From assembly GCA_951812995.1 (NCBI GenBank), contig CATOTD010000004.1:124001-188000 (forward strand): a stretch of 64,000 nt of DNA, read 5' to 3'. Every line of letters starts with the position of its first letter. The stretch's first letter is position 1. The notes under the pieces were generated by a model that was not told where the DNA came from, did no database searches, and worked only from the letters and a program-made list of their open reading frames with translations. A program made the position numbers and the translations under genes. This document shows, one piece after another, positions 1 through 9,900 of the stretch. The stretch is from an uncultured Gammaproteobacteria bacterium (GTDB lineage: Bacteria; Pseudomonadota; Gammaproteobacteria; Eutrophobiales; Eutrophobiaceae).

Positions 1-1
1 C

Positions 2-1201
2 TACTTTCGTGAAGCCGCTTATAGTACTTACAAATTGGGTAGCTGGCGTAATCCAAAAGTTGAATTTGATGTCATCAGCAAGACACCCAATCAAAACACA
101 TGGCGGATAAATAATGAAGGCAACAACTTTGGCTTTGTGGATGTTGCAATCTATCTACAGGATCAATCAGCCATTATTCCAGTGCCTGACAGCATTAACA
201 CGCTATCTGGTAAAGACTTGATTCAGGTTGAGACTAATACTTATGGTGCTACGAGAATTGAAGCGCGTGCTGGCTGGATTAACTATCGACTGGGTTATGC
301 TGATCATGATTTTGTAGACGCGAAACCGAGCGCTGAAGAGCTTGACATCCCGCTGAATTATAAATCCGACTTTGAAAAAATTGCGACTGAATTAGAGCTT
401 TATACAAAGACACCGGTTGCGATTATTGCAAGTGTGCAACGCTACTTTAAGGACAATTTTTATTATTCAATCGCACAGAATCAACGCTATACAAGGGGCC
501 AATACTTAACACGGTTTCTGTTTACCGATAAAAAGGGTCATTGCGAATACTTTGCCACGGCAACTGCGTTATTGCTACGAGAAGCTGGCATTCCAACACG
601 CTACACGATAGGTTATTCGGTGCAGGAATACAGCAACTGGCAAGGTATGTACATTGTACGCGCACGTCACGCGCACTCCTGGTTAAAATATTTTCTTGAT
701 GGCAAATGGCATAATCTGGACACCACGCCATCCACCTGGGCTCCGCTGGAAGCCGCCGATCGCACACTGCTTGAACCACTGATGGATTTGCTGTCATGGT
801 TGCGCTACAAGGTCACAAAGAGTGATATTGAGTCTCATGAAACGGAAACAAATAACTGGATGCTATGGTTGTTAATACCCTTAGGTGCCTATCTGGCCTG
901 GCGTTTTTACACGAAACAACGTGTCGATCAAAATAATAATGGCGCGGCCATTTTGCATACATACAATCGTATGGGTATTGATTCGCCGCTCTACCCTTTT
1001 CTAAAACAGTTAGAACAAGCGTCCGCTACTCGACAACCAGGCGAGACGTTGCTGGGGTGGATAAAACGAATCTTACCCGCCACAAAGGCGACACAGTATT
1101 ATACATTGGCTAATTTGCACAACCGTTATCGATTTCATCCCGCAAGTGATAAGCAACAAGATAAGCAATTAATACAAGCGTCTGTAGACGCATTAAAGTG
1201 A
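2..1201 (+). CDS. TgpA-like transglutaminase membrane protein, 5' partial
   Basis: The reading frame is open from base 2, so the gene starts before the window; the TTG at 35 is internal. The visible part holds a transglutaminase core with the Cys-His-Asp triad seen as GHCEYFA (about residue 168 counted from base 35), RHAHSW (about 213) and LDTTP (about 228). It is followed by one membrane helix (about 273-292) and a cytoplasmic DUF4129-type tail. In the family an N-terminal multi-helix DUF3488 region precedes this core; it would lie upstream of the window. These proteins usually neighbour MoxR ATPase and DUF58 genes, but here such genes lie about 40 kb away (41196-48067). Periplasmic transglutaminase or protease activity is the family inference; the substrate is unknown. 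The stop is TGA at 1199. Confidence 0.85.
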   Translation, partial: YFREAAYSTYKLGSWRNPKVEFDVISKTPNQNTWRINNEGNNFGFVDVAIYLQDQSAIIPVPDSINTLSGKDLIQVETNTYGATRIEARAGWINYRLGYADHDFVDAKPSAEELDIPLNYKSDFEKIATELELYTKTPVAIIASVQRYFKDNFYYSIAQNQRYTRGQYLTRFLFTDKKGHCEYFATATALLLREAGIPTRYTIGYSVQEYSNWQGMYIVRARHAHSWLKYFLDGKWHNLDTTPSTWAPLEAADRTLLEPLMDLLSWLRYKVTKSDIESHETETNNWMLWLLIPLGAYLAWRFYTKQRVDQNNNGAAILHTYNRMGIDSPLYPFLKQLEQASATRQPGETLLGWIKRILPATKATQYYTLANLHNRYRFHPASDKQQDKQLIQASVDALK

Positions 1202-1268
1202 TCGGCCCAACTTTTTTATCTAAATCTGAACGAATCCTTGACATGATTTGCACGACTATTTTATCAAT

Positions 1269-1320
1269 GGAGACCTTTACACAAAACACCTTATTTGAAG
1301 ATTGAGATCTTTGCGCTAAA
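1269..1320 (+). repeat. two degenerate GAGACCTTTGCACTAAA-like motifs
   Basis: Two related motifs lie in the 206-bp gap after the transglutaminase gene: GGAGACCTTTACACAAAAC at 1269 and GAGATCTTTGCGCTAAA at 1304. They resemble the motif at the left edge of the C-rich tracts near 4349 and 12626. No C-rich tract follows here. They may be relics of that repeat or of IS ends. Confidence 0.4.
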
Positions 1321-1407
1321 CATCTCATTTGAATATTATCCTTCAATGGTTAAATTTTCAGCCACTTCCAGTGATTTCTGATTGTTATTGAGCAATGTGA
1401 AAAATAT

Positions 1408-2706
1408 GGAGACCTCGAACAACGCTGATTCTGGATGGATTTTGACGCGAGCACCAGTCGTTGTCACCCGCATAGTGGGTGTGAAGGTCAAGGTCGGTGG
1501 TATTTGAGGCTGTGTTGCGCTGTTTGGGACTGCCAGGGCGGGTATTTCCGGAATTTGGGCGGAGTCAGGCTGTGGCCTGTCGTCGCTCGTGGAAGATGAG
1601 ACGGCGGAAGTTGTAGCTCAGGTTGGCCATGGTCATGCGGGCCTTCGCACGGGTTTGACCGATTGAGCGGATGGTCAGAGCCATGGGTCCTTTCTCGTAG
1701 CCGAACACAGGCGCGGATGGCGGAGCGTGTCGCGTTGCCCCGGCGAATGTGTTTGGCCATGGGTTTGCCGCGTGGCTTCTTGCGATGGATATGTGAGCGG
1801 TACCCTTGCGCCTTCAGCCAAGCCTCATTCCTGGCCGAGCGGTACCCGGTATCGGCCCAAACCGCCTTCGAGCTGTTTGTCTCGTCCAGAACCGAGGAGA
1901 GTTCATGCCCGTCGTAGCGAGCCGCATTCGTGCCAGTCTCACCCCGGATGAAGTGCCATTTGCGGTCAATGGACACGTGGTTCTTGTACCCAAAGTGCGG
2001 AACCGAAATATCGACAAGGCCAGTATCCTCCTCGCCCTCCTTGGTCGTCTTGGCCTTTGAATACTTGACCGTCCAACGCGCATCGGTGTCTTTCTGCGCT
2101 GCCTTGGACAGATCATCGGGCCAGATGTCAGATGCGGCCTCACCTGCCTTGGCGCGCGCTTTCTCTGCTTTCGTCATCCGCTGGCGCGGGGCAAAGACCA
2201 ACGTGACATCCACAATCTGACCGCCGGTCGGTTTGTATCCCCGCGCGCACAGCTGAGCTTCAAACGCGGCAAACAGGGCCTTGAAGACACCCGCCTGGGT
2301 CAGCTTCTCTCTGAAAAGCCAGAGCGTTTTTTGGTCGGGGGTTGGCTCCCCGATTTGAAATCCCAGGAACCGCAGCCAACTGAAACGGTCACGAATGAGA
2401 AACTCCATCCGCTCATCACTCAGATTGTGCATCGAGGCCAACACCAGCACCTTGAACATCACAACGGCATCATAGGGCGGACGACCACCTTTGGGACGTT
2501 CCCCATAGCCAAGTGCTTCAACAAGAACTGGGCGAAACACTTCGAAATCAACGTGCCGCTCCAAAACCTCAAGCGGATCTCCCATCGCCGAAAGCCGCGC
2601 CAAATGATCCGTCAAATCAAACAATCCAGGTGCGTGCATAAACAAAATCCTCCCACATCAAGTGAATCAGATCGTACCACAAAATGCACGGTTTTTAGAG
2701 GCTTCC
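1408..2706 (-). mobile_element. IS5-family element, copy 1 (1299 bp)
   Basis: The ends are GGAGACCTCGAACAACGCTG (left) and, read inward on the minus strand, GGAAGCCTCTAAAAACCGTG (right), an imperfect terminal inverted repeat. Length and ends match the copy at 61267-62565 exactly, and the copy at 21485-22774 shares the right-type end. No target duplication is visible: the left flank ends ATAT and the right flank begins GTTT. The base composition is clearly more GC-rich than the host genes, as for DNA acquired from another lineage. Confidence 0.88.
1565..2639 (-). pseudogene. IS5-family transposase, frameshifted, catalytic Glu region lost
   Basis: The protein begins MHAPGLFDLTDH and carries IS5-type motifs: the first Asp in GGQIVD and the second in VWADTGYRSA. 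After RSAIRA the frame shifts; the original C-terminus (VFGYEKGPM through NFRRLIF to the TGA at 1565) continues in another frame. In IS5 transposases the R-x3-E-x6-K signature spans this point, and the residues RVEH expected there are missing, so the catalytic Glu is gone. The same lesion is in the two other copies (21552-22617 and 61424-62498). The ATG at 2639 is preferred over a TTG two codons upstream because GGAGG precedes it. Confidence 0.85.
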
Positions 2707-2826
2707 GTTTTTGTTGGACCTCCCGCAGGTGAAATCGTCGCGGTTTATGGATGGGAGATACTCCTCTTGCTGGCTCTTCTTATTGCGTTATCCGGGCCTT
2801 ACCCGAGCTTTATTTGTTGGCTCTAA
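2707..2826 (+). pseudogene. possible 3' tail of a gene cut by IS5 copy 1
   Basis: Directly after the IS end a 39-codon open frame runs to TAA at 2824. It reads VFVGPPAGEIVAVYGWE followed by a strongly hydrophobic stretch (LLLLALLIALS), as in a C-terminal membrane helix. No matching 5' part is visible on the other side of the IS. It could be chance; the segment is short. Confidence 0.25.
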
Positions 2827-2886
2827 TGAAGACTGGTTTGCAGAAGTATGATGTTAATTAACCGCCGTTCAAGATAAGGCGTTACA

Positions 2887-4236
2887 TTAAACAGGCACGC
2901 GCATGGTGACAAACTCTTCGGCGGCAGTCGGGTGTATGCCGATCGTCGAATCAAAATCTTGCTTGGTCGCTTTGGCTTTAATTGCAATGCTGATCCCTTG
3001 TATGATTTCGCCCGCATCGGAGCCGAGCATGTGTGCGCCAATAACCCGATCAGTTGCCCTATCGACGATCAATTTCATGAACATTTTTTCATTATTGTCG
3101 GACAATGCGTATTGCATTGGCGTAAACCTGGATTTATAAATATCAATATGGGCGTATTTCTCTCTTGCTTGTGCTTCCGTCAGACCGACTGTACCAAGAT
3201 TTGGCTGGCTAAAGACACAAGTAGGTATGTCAGCGTAATCAACCGTTTTTTCTTCATATGCGAACAGTCGTTTTGCCAATACCACGGCTTCTGCCAATGC
3301 GACCGACGTTAAGTTTATCCGATTAGTGACATCACCAATGGCATAAATTGATGCAATATTGGTTTGATACATTGCATTGACTTTTATCGCTCTTTTTTCA
3401 TCTAATTCAATACCGACTTGTTCCAGACCAAGATTGTCCGTCATCGGTTTACGACCCGTGGCATACATGATCTTTTCAGCTTCAAGCTGTGTGCCGTCTG
3501 CAAGCGTGGCGATGAGTTGCGCATCTGATTTTTTGATCTGATTTATATTTGCATTAAACATAATCGTCACGCCTTTCTTTTGCATCTCTTTGGCCAGCAT
3601 GGTGCGTAGATCGTGATCAAAACCGCGCAAGAACAGCGACCCACGATAGAGTAGCGTGGTATCAACGCCCAGGCCATTGAAAATACCGGCAAACTCAACA
3701 GCGATATAACCGCCGCCAACAATAATTATCTGCTCCGGCAGTGTATCCAGAAAGAAGGCTTCGTTTGATGAGATGCTGTATTCCTTGCCGGGAATATCTG
3801 GCACATGCGGCCAGCCACCCGTGGCTACTAGAATTTTATCAGCCGTTAATTGTTGACCACCAATGGCAACAGTATGGTCGTCTACCAACGTTGCTCGACC
3901 GTTTATTGTGGTAACGCCAGCCTCATCAAGGAGGTGCTTATAGACACCATTGAGCCGCTTAATCTCGGCGTTCTTGTTTTTAATCAGCCTGGACCAATCA
4001 AATATTGTGTGATCAATCTCCCAGCCGAAACCCTTAGCATTGCGTATTTCTGCGGCGACATGCGAGGCATAAACAAATAGTTTCTTGGGCACGCAACCCA
4101 CGTTGACACAGGTGCCGCCCAGATAACGATCTTCAGCAATGCCGACACGCGCCCCATAGGTAGCAGACAGGCGCGCTGCACGAACGCCACCAGAGCCTGC
4201 GCCGATGACAAATAGATCATAATCATAATTACTCAT
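2887..4236 (-). CDS. gor: glutathione-disulfide reductase
   Basis: A 449-residue class I pyridine nucleotide-disulfide oxidoreductase that reduces GSSG with NADPH in the cytoplasm. Visible features are the N-terminal FAD site GAGSGGVRAAR, the redox-active pair in GGTCVNVGCVPKK (about residues 40-52), the NADPH-binding GGGYIAVEFAG in the middle, the second FAD motif YAIGDV, and the C-terminal catalytic HPTAAEE. The length matches the family (about 450). The ATG at 4236 is preferred to the GTG at 4245 because GAGTGGG lies just upstream. Upstream, GTAACATGAGT is duplicated, creating a three-codon mini-ORF (ATG AGT GGG TAA) that ends one base before this ATG. Lipoamide dehydrogenase is excluded by the CVNVGC pattern and the overall sequence. 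Confidence 0.95.
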   Translation of the reverse strand: MSNYDYDLFVIGAGSGGVRAARLSATYGARVGIAEDRYLGGTCVNVGCVPKKLFVYASHVAAEIRNAKGFGWEIDHTIFDWSRLIKNKNAEIKRLNGVYKHLLDEAGVTTINGRATLVDDHTVAIGGQQLTADKILVATGGWPHVPDIPGKEYSISSNEAFFLDTLPEQIIIVGGGYIAVEFAGIFNGLGVDTTLLYRGSLFLRGFDHDLRTMLAKEMQKKGVTIMFNANINQIKKSDAQLIATLADGTQLEAEKIMYATGRKPMTDNLGLEQVGIELDEKRAIKVNAMYQTNIASIYAIGDVTNRINLTSVALAEAVVLAKRLFAYEEKTVDYADIPTCVFSQPNLGTVGLTEAQAREKYAHIDIYKSRFTPMQYALSDNNEKMFMKLIVDRATDRVIGAHMLGSDAGEIIQGISIAIKAKATKQDFDSTIGIHPTAAEEFVTMRVPV

Positions 4237-4348
4237 GTTACCCACTCATGTTACCGTGTACTCATTATGCTTGAGGAAGACTAACGTAAATTATCCAACT
4301 TCTGTAGTTAAATAAAAACCGTTCAATATTGGGACAGTACCATAAGCT

Positions 4349-4562
4349 GAGACCTTTGCACTAAAACGATACTTGTTTGTTACAGTAAGGTTCCACTCCG
4401 TTAAGATTATTTTTCATCCCGACCTTGCCCAACCATACCCGACTCAGACCAACCAGAACCAACCATACTTGACTCCGCCCGACTCGGACCAACCCAGCCC
4501 GACCCGACTCGACTTGACTCGACCCGACCCGGACCAACCCGACCACGCGCAAGTATCATTTT
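4349..4562. repeat. C-rich pentamer tract T1 with flanking inverted repeat
   Basis: The tract starts with GAGACCTTTGCACTAAAA and runs about 130 bp as degenerate CCGAC/CTGAC/CCAAC units on the plus strand. It is flanked by an inverted repeat: AAAACGATACTTG at 4363-4375 and CAAGTATCATTTT at 4550-4562 (one mismatch). It lies 3' of the stop of the minus-strand flavoprotein gene (4608) and upstream of gor. The short ORFs across it are low-complexity and not credible. With flanks it accounts for the 371-bp gap 4237-4607. Confidence 0.75.
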
Positions 4563-4607
4563 GATCAGGTGCGGGATCACTCACTGTGGCTGAAGGTTGA
4601 ACCATTG

Positions 4608-6059
4608 TTATCGTAACATCCAGTTGTGATATTTTTGTACTAGCGATAACAATCCTTGTGGCGCATGGGCTTTTTTCCATACACCCGCCGCAAACTTGTT
4701 AGCCTCGGAGAGTGTGGGGTAACTATGTATCGTGTCCAGTATCTTGTTCATGCCGAAGTTGTGTTTCATGGCGCTGATATATTCGGTGATCAATTCGCCC
4801 GCATGGTCGGCCACAATCGTAACACCCAGAATCTTGTCTTTACCTGGCACAGTTAATACCTTGACTATGCCATAGTCTTCACCTTCAGTAATGGCGCGGT
4901 CTAGATCCTCAATGTCATAAGACGTTACCTCATACGGGATACCTTTTTCTTTTGCCTCTTGTTCATTCAATCCGACACGCGCGACTTCGGGATCAGTAAA
5001 GGTTGTCCAAGGGATGACCGAGTAATCTACCTTGAATGATTTGAATTTGCCAAACAGCGCGTTGATCGTGGCATACCAGGCTTGATGTGCGGCGGTGTGC
5101 GTGAATTGATAAGGGCCAACCACATCACCACAGGCGTATATACTCGGCACGGAGGTTTGTAATTTTTCATTTACATAGAGGGTCTTGTTCGGATTCAATT
5201 TAACACCTAGCGCTTCCAGTCCAAAACCATCCGTGTTCGCCACACGACCGACTGCAATCAATATCTCATCAAACGCTATGGTCACAGTTTTATTATTGTG
5301 TTCGCAAACAAGTTGTTTCTGATTATCTTGTAAAAGCACTTCTTGCGCTTTGTGGTTGGTGCGGATATCAACACCTTCATCTCGCAATCGTTTTGTAATC
5401 AACGTAGCGATGTCTTCATCTTCTTTCATCATGATTCGGGGCAACATTTCAATTTGCGTGACCTTGCTACCTAAACGGGCAAAGGCCTGTGTCAATTCAC
5501 ACCCGATAGCACCACCGCCAAGCACAATCAGACGCTCAGGTAATGTACGCAGATGCCATATATTATCCGAGGTGAGGTAGTTTATCTGCGCAATGCCTTT
5601 GAGCTGTGGTACCAATGGTCGTGCGCCAGTCGCTATAATAATATTACGTGTCGTGAGCGTGTTGCCATTAATCGCTACCGTCGAGGGCGATGTGATTTTT
5701 GCTGTGCCAGCAAGACATTCCACACCCATATTTGTAAAACGCTCTACGGAATCATGGGGTGCTATTTTAGTAATGATGGACTGCACACGCGCCATAACGG
5801 CAGCAAAGTCTACATTCGATTCAGGGACGTTGATCCCGAACTCTTCAGCTCGTTTTATGAGTGATGCAAGTTTGGCCGATTTAATGAATGCCTTGGAAGG
5901 CACGCAGCCAGTATGCAGACAATCCCCGCCCATTTTGTACTTTTCTATCAGGCTGACGTTGGCCTTGACCGCCGCCGCAATCAAAGCTGCGACAAGACCG
6001 GCCGAGCCGCCACCAATAACGATTAGGTTACGGTCGAATTGCGCAGGTTTGTCAGACAT
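4608..6059 (-). CDS. mercuric reductase-like FAD-dependent disulfide oxidoreductase
   Basis: A 483-residue flavoprotein of the dihydrolipoamide dehydrogenase/mercuric reductase branch. It shows the FAD site IGGGSAGL, the redox disulfide in GGDCLHTGCVPSK (about 42-54), the NAD(P) site LGGGAIGCE, the second FAD motif YACGDVVG and the C-terminal HSYPTLSEA with the catalytic His. It lacks the N-terminal heavy-metal domain and the C-terminal vicinal Cys pair of true MerA, so mercury reduction is not supported. Its start is fused to the end of the TVP38-type gene: ATG 6059 lies inside that gene's last codons, with an alternative ATG at 6062. A TVP38 protein next to this flavoprotein is a common pairing. 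The physiological substrate is unknown; electron transfer near the membrane is inference. The stop is followed by C-rich tract T1. Confidence 0.88.
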   Translation of the reverse strand: MSDKPAQFDRNLIVIGGGSAGLVAALIAAAVKANVSLIEKYKMGGDCLHTGCVPSKAFIKSAKLASLIKRAEEFGINVPESNVDFAAVMARVQSIITKIAPHDSVERFTNMGVECLAGTAKITSPSTVAINGNTLTTRNIIIATGARPLVPQLKGIAQINYLTSDNIWHLRTLPERLIVLGGGAIGCELTQAFARLGSKVTQIEMLPRIMMKEDEDIATLITKRLRDEGVDIRTNHKAQEVLLQDNQKQLVCEHNNKTVTIAFDEILIAVGRVANTDGFGLEALGVKLNPNKTLYVNEKLQTSVPSIYACGDVVGPYQFTHTAAHQAWYATINALFGKFKSFKVDYSVIPWTTFTDPEVARVGLNEQEAKEKGIPYEVTSYDIEDLDRAITEGEDYGIVKVLTVPGKDKILGVTIVADHAGELITEYISAMKHNFGMNKILDTIHSYPTLSEANKFAAGVWKKAHAPQGLLSLVQKYHNWMLR

Positions 6060-6759
6060 CATTTGCTGTTGCCGCCAGCGCATTGCGCTTCTTTTCGATA
6101 TAAGCCAATGTTTTTTTTGCCACGAATGGGAACAGACCCAATAGCGCAAAAGAAAGCATTAATGCGGGTGATAAAACATCGTCAAGTGATTCAATACGTG
6201 CGAGTTGTGTGCCGGCATTTACAAAAATAATGGTTGGAATCAACATCGCTATTTGACTCACCAAGGCAAAGTTAAGCGTTTTGATCGGCGTTAAAGCCAT
6301 CAAGATATTAACCATAAAAAATGGAAAAATCGGGACTATGCGTATAGTGAAAAGATATAAATGTCCTTCTTTCTTTATGCCACGGTTGATCGGGGCTAAA
6401 TATTTTCCAAAATGCGTCTGTACATAATCATGTAAAAGGTAGCGTGTCATAAGAAAGGCGATTGTTGCGCCAAAGACCGAACCAAACGAGACCAGTATCG
6501 TGCCCCAGATAATGCCAAAAACAGCACCACCGGCCAGGGTCAGGATGGCCGCACCCGGCAGAGAAAAACCGGTGACGAGAATATAACTGATGAAGAAAAT
6601 CAGACTGGTGCGTAACGGGTGCAAGATATAGTAACTATCAACGGTTGCTTGCGTCGATTTTATGAAGGCAAGGCTCAGGTATTGATCAAGATTCAGCATG
6701 AAAAATAATGTAACGGCTGTGATGAATAGCGCGATGAGTGCGGTTTTTTTTGTATTCAT
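6052..6759 (-). CDS. TVP38/TMEM64 (DedA-like) family membrane protein
   Basis: A 235-residue polytopic inner-membrane protein. Hydrophobic segments lie at about 7-25, 50-70, 72-105, 135-160, 165-185 and 195-215. The family core is visible as GAAILTLAGGAVFG and the following GATIAFLMTRYLL, with R-I-V-P-IFPFF in the second half. The family is thought to act in lipid or ion transport across membranes; the substrate is not predictable. The TGA at 6052 overlaps the ATG of the flavoprotein gene, so the two are translationally coupled. The 222-bp region upstream (6760-6981) probably holds the promoter, but no strong consensus was seen. Confidence 0.9.
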   Translation of the reverse strand: MNTKKTALIALFITAVTLFFMLNLDQYLSLAFIKSTQATVDSYYILHPLRTSLIFFISYILVTGFSLPGAAILTLAGGAVFGIIWGTILVSFGSVFGATIAFLMTRYLLHDYVQTHFGKYLAPINRGIKKEGHLYLFTIRIVPIFPFFMVNILMALTPIKTLNFALVSQIAMLIPTIIFVNAGTQLARIESLDDVLSPALMLSFALLGLFPFVAKKTLAYIEKKRNALAATANDV

Positions 6760-6981
6760 GGCATGGCTTAGCGTGTAGAAATCAAGCGGCCCAATGTTCG
6801 TAAAATAGGCAGAATATAATGTAAAAGCGTTGTCGGGTGGTCAAGTCCGCTACGGTAGTTTTTGTGCTAAATGCCGCCCGTGTTTTAGTATGTCATTGTC
6901 TTTGCACATCGTCTTGCCTTGGTTTTGTGGTGATTGTGCCAAGCCAGAAACAGATTGCAAGCAGTTAAGTAGCAGTCATTA

Positions 6982-9900
6982 TCAATCGGTATTATTCAGG
7001 CGCGCTAGGATCTGATTGGATATTTCTTGAGACTGTGATAGTTCATCTTCGGTAAGTTCTTTTTCCAGCATATCGCGGCGGCGAACATCCAGTGCATTAC
7101 CCTGGCTAGCAACAATGCTATACCAAGCCAGGGCTTTTATTTTATCTTGCTGAATGCCGTTATCATCATCCAGATACAGTAGTGCTAAATTTCTTTGTGC
7201 ATTGGTATGGCCTTGTTCAGCCGCTTTGCGATACCACTTGGCAGCTTGCTGTTGATCCTGTTGTATGCCTTCGCCATAGGCAAGGGCAACCCCTACCTTG
7301 TATTGCGCCGGGGCATAACCTTTTTCAGCCGCATCGTAAAATAGCTTAAACGCATTTTGATCGTTTTGTGGTACACCATCACCAAAAGCATACGCCAGTC
7401 CTTGCTCATAGTCAGTTTTACCCGTTGTGTCAGTGACGGCTTCTACTGCGGTTTCTTGCATAGCCATTGTATCAGTAGCGAGACTTGTAACTTGTCTATT
7501 CCCTATAGTGTTCGTCTCTATTTCCAACGGTTGTGTTGATGCCATGACTTTTCGTAAATTTGCAAGATTATGCTGTGCTGATACATGACCCTGATCGGCG
7601 GCCAGTGCGTACCAATGGGCCGCCTGTTCATCATCTTGTGTCATGCCTTCACCCATTAAGAACATATTTGCCAGGCTATATTGGGCATCAATATTGCCTT
7701 GTTGTGCCGCCCGTCTATACCAAAGGGCAGACTGCACATAATCTTTTTTTACACCGTCTCCAGTATAATAAAGTGTCGCTAAGGCATATTGCGCATCCTT
7801 ATCACCTTGCGTTGCAAGTGGGCGAATCCTTGCAAGTTCAATCTTTTCTACTGTATCGACAAGACTATCTGCAACAGCCGATCCGTCCATGTTGTCCACA
7901 TCACGATCATCTGTGATCTCATCAAGCGCCGATTCTGCTGCCATGTTTTGGGATGGCACAACTGCGTTGTCAAGCGGGTCGATAATGTCTTTTTCTTTTA
8001 ATGCGGAAGCATCATTCTCATTTTCGTTAAAAAGATCATAGAAAAAAGAAGCCTGTTCAGCCGTTTTTTTTGAAACTTGAGTTGTATCAAGGGAAATTAT
8101 TTCAGGCAATTCTTCAATGTCGGCCATTAACTCATTTGCGGCAGGTTCTGTGCTGACGGCAGGCTCAGGATATGATTGTAACGAATCTGGTGCGGGGGTT
8201 TCACCAGCGGCATGACTTTGAGCATGTGTAGTCTCGGTTGAACTGTATTCGGTGGGTGTCGCTTCTGCATTGACTGCCTGTGTTTCAGGGTTGTCTTGAG
8301 CAACAGGGTTATCTTGGGGAAACTGGGCTTGTTGATTCAATGCTTCGAGTTTTTTCAGGTTATGCAGATTATTTGTTGCCGCAACATGTCCCTGCTGGCT
8401 TGCAAGTGTGTACCATTTAGCCGCAGATTGATTGTCTTGTGCTACATGTTCGCCCAATAGATACATATTACCAATGCTGTATTGCGCATCAGCATGGCCC
8501 TGGTCGGCCGCTTTTTTATACCATGCAAAAGCACTCTCAATATCTAATTCAACACCTTTGCCGACATAATAAAGTGAGCCAAGATGTGCTTGTGCGTCAC
8601 TATCACCCGCTTCTGCTAATGGCTGGAATTGTTCTACGGCCGCATCATAATCACTAGCAGACAATGCCCGCCGACCAGCCGCAATACTGTATTTTGATAA
8701 ATCAACCATAGCGGCTTGTGTTAGATCAACTTCATCAGTAATCGGGGTTGGCTCACAACGACCAACTGGACAGGCAGTGCTTAGGGGAAATGGTATTGGT
8801 ACGTCATCAGTAACCAGGGTTGGCTCTTCAGCCTTGGCAATCAATATTGCATCATCTGCCGTGACCGATGTTTTTTCTGTTGCTGATGTAGTTTCAGTAT
8901 TTTTATCTTTACCAGAAAAGATATTACCAATGGCAGCAAAAAAACCGCCAGAAGACGATTCAGCTTCTGTTGGCACCTCTTCAGTAGTGGTGGTTTGCAG
9001 GGCTGGATCTGTTGTAGGCGTATAGGTATCTATAAATGTTGTTGCAACCGACTCTGTTGTTTTTCCGCTATCTTGGTTTATTTGCCGAGCGGTAATATTT
9101 TCAGGCTGTTCAGGCCCAGGCTCAGGCATTGTCTCCGTAATATTGTTTTCTGCGACACTTTCGATCAGGGGCGCTTCTACTTTTTCTATTACGCCATCTG
9201 CGGTTGGCTCTGCAGTCTCTATGATGTCTTCTTTTGCTGGCTCTGGCACAGATGCAACAGCCGACTGAGGTGTATCCATTTGTGTGCTGTCTAGCGTCAA
9301 TAAGTCGTTTTTATCAACACTGAACAGAGGCTTCTTTGCAGATATATCCGTACTTGACATTTGATCCGTGGTGTCTGTTTTAGATGTCGGCGATTCGCTG
9401 GCAAGTAGATTGTCTTCTGCAACACCTGTAATGGCTGGTGTTGTCTCAGGGGCTGGTGTTGTTTCAGGGGCCAGTGTTGTCTCAGGAGATGTTGTCGTCG
9501 TTATCGGTGTGCTTGACTCCACAGGGTAGGTTTCAGGCTTTGCTTGAATAGTGCGGGTCGGAACATCAGCACCTGCAGAACGTTCGATACTGGCAAGTGC
9601 ATTTTGTGCAACCGTGTAACCTTGATTCGCAGATTGTCTGAACCAACGTTTCGCCTCGGCATAGTTTTGTTCTAGGCCTTTGCCTGATCGGTACATAGTG
9701 CCAAGATTGTATTGTGCTGTGACATCGCCGCGATCCGCTGCCAGGCGATACCAGCGCGCCGCTTCGGCATAGTTTTGTTCTACGCCTTCGCCTGTGTGGT
9801 ACATACTGCCTACCTGAACCTGTGCCTGTACATAGCCCTGATCAGCCGCTTTTGTGAACCAATATACGGCTTCTTTTTGATCTTGTGACACACCTTCGCC

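Noticed and set aside
4361..4680. Short ORFs on both strands across the C-rich tract
   Set aside because: Their translations are low-complexity products of the repeat (Arg/Val/Gly or Asp/Gln/Pro runs) without ribosome binding sites.
4608..6059. True mercuric reductase (merA)
   Set aside because: No N-terminal metal-binding domain, no C-terminal Cys pair, and no other mer genes nearby.
6060..6149. N-terminal extension of the flavoprotein from 6149
   Set aside because: It is the antisense-free overlap with the TVP38 gene in another frame; the FAD domain starts just after ATG 6059.
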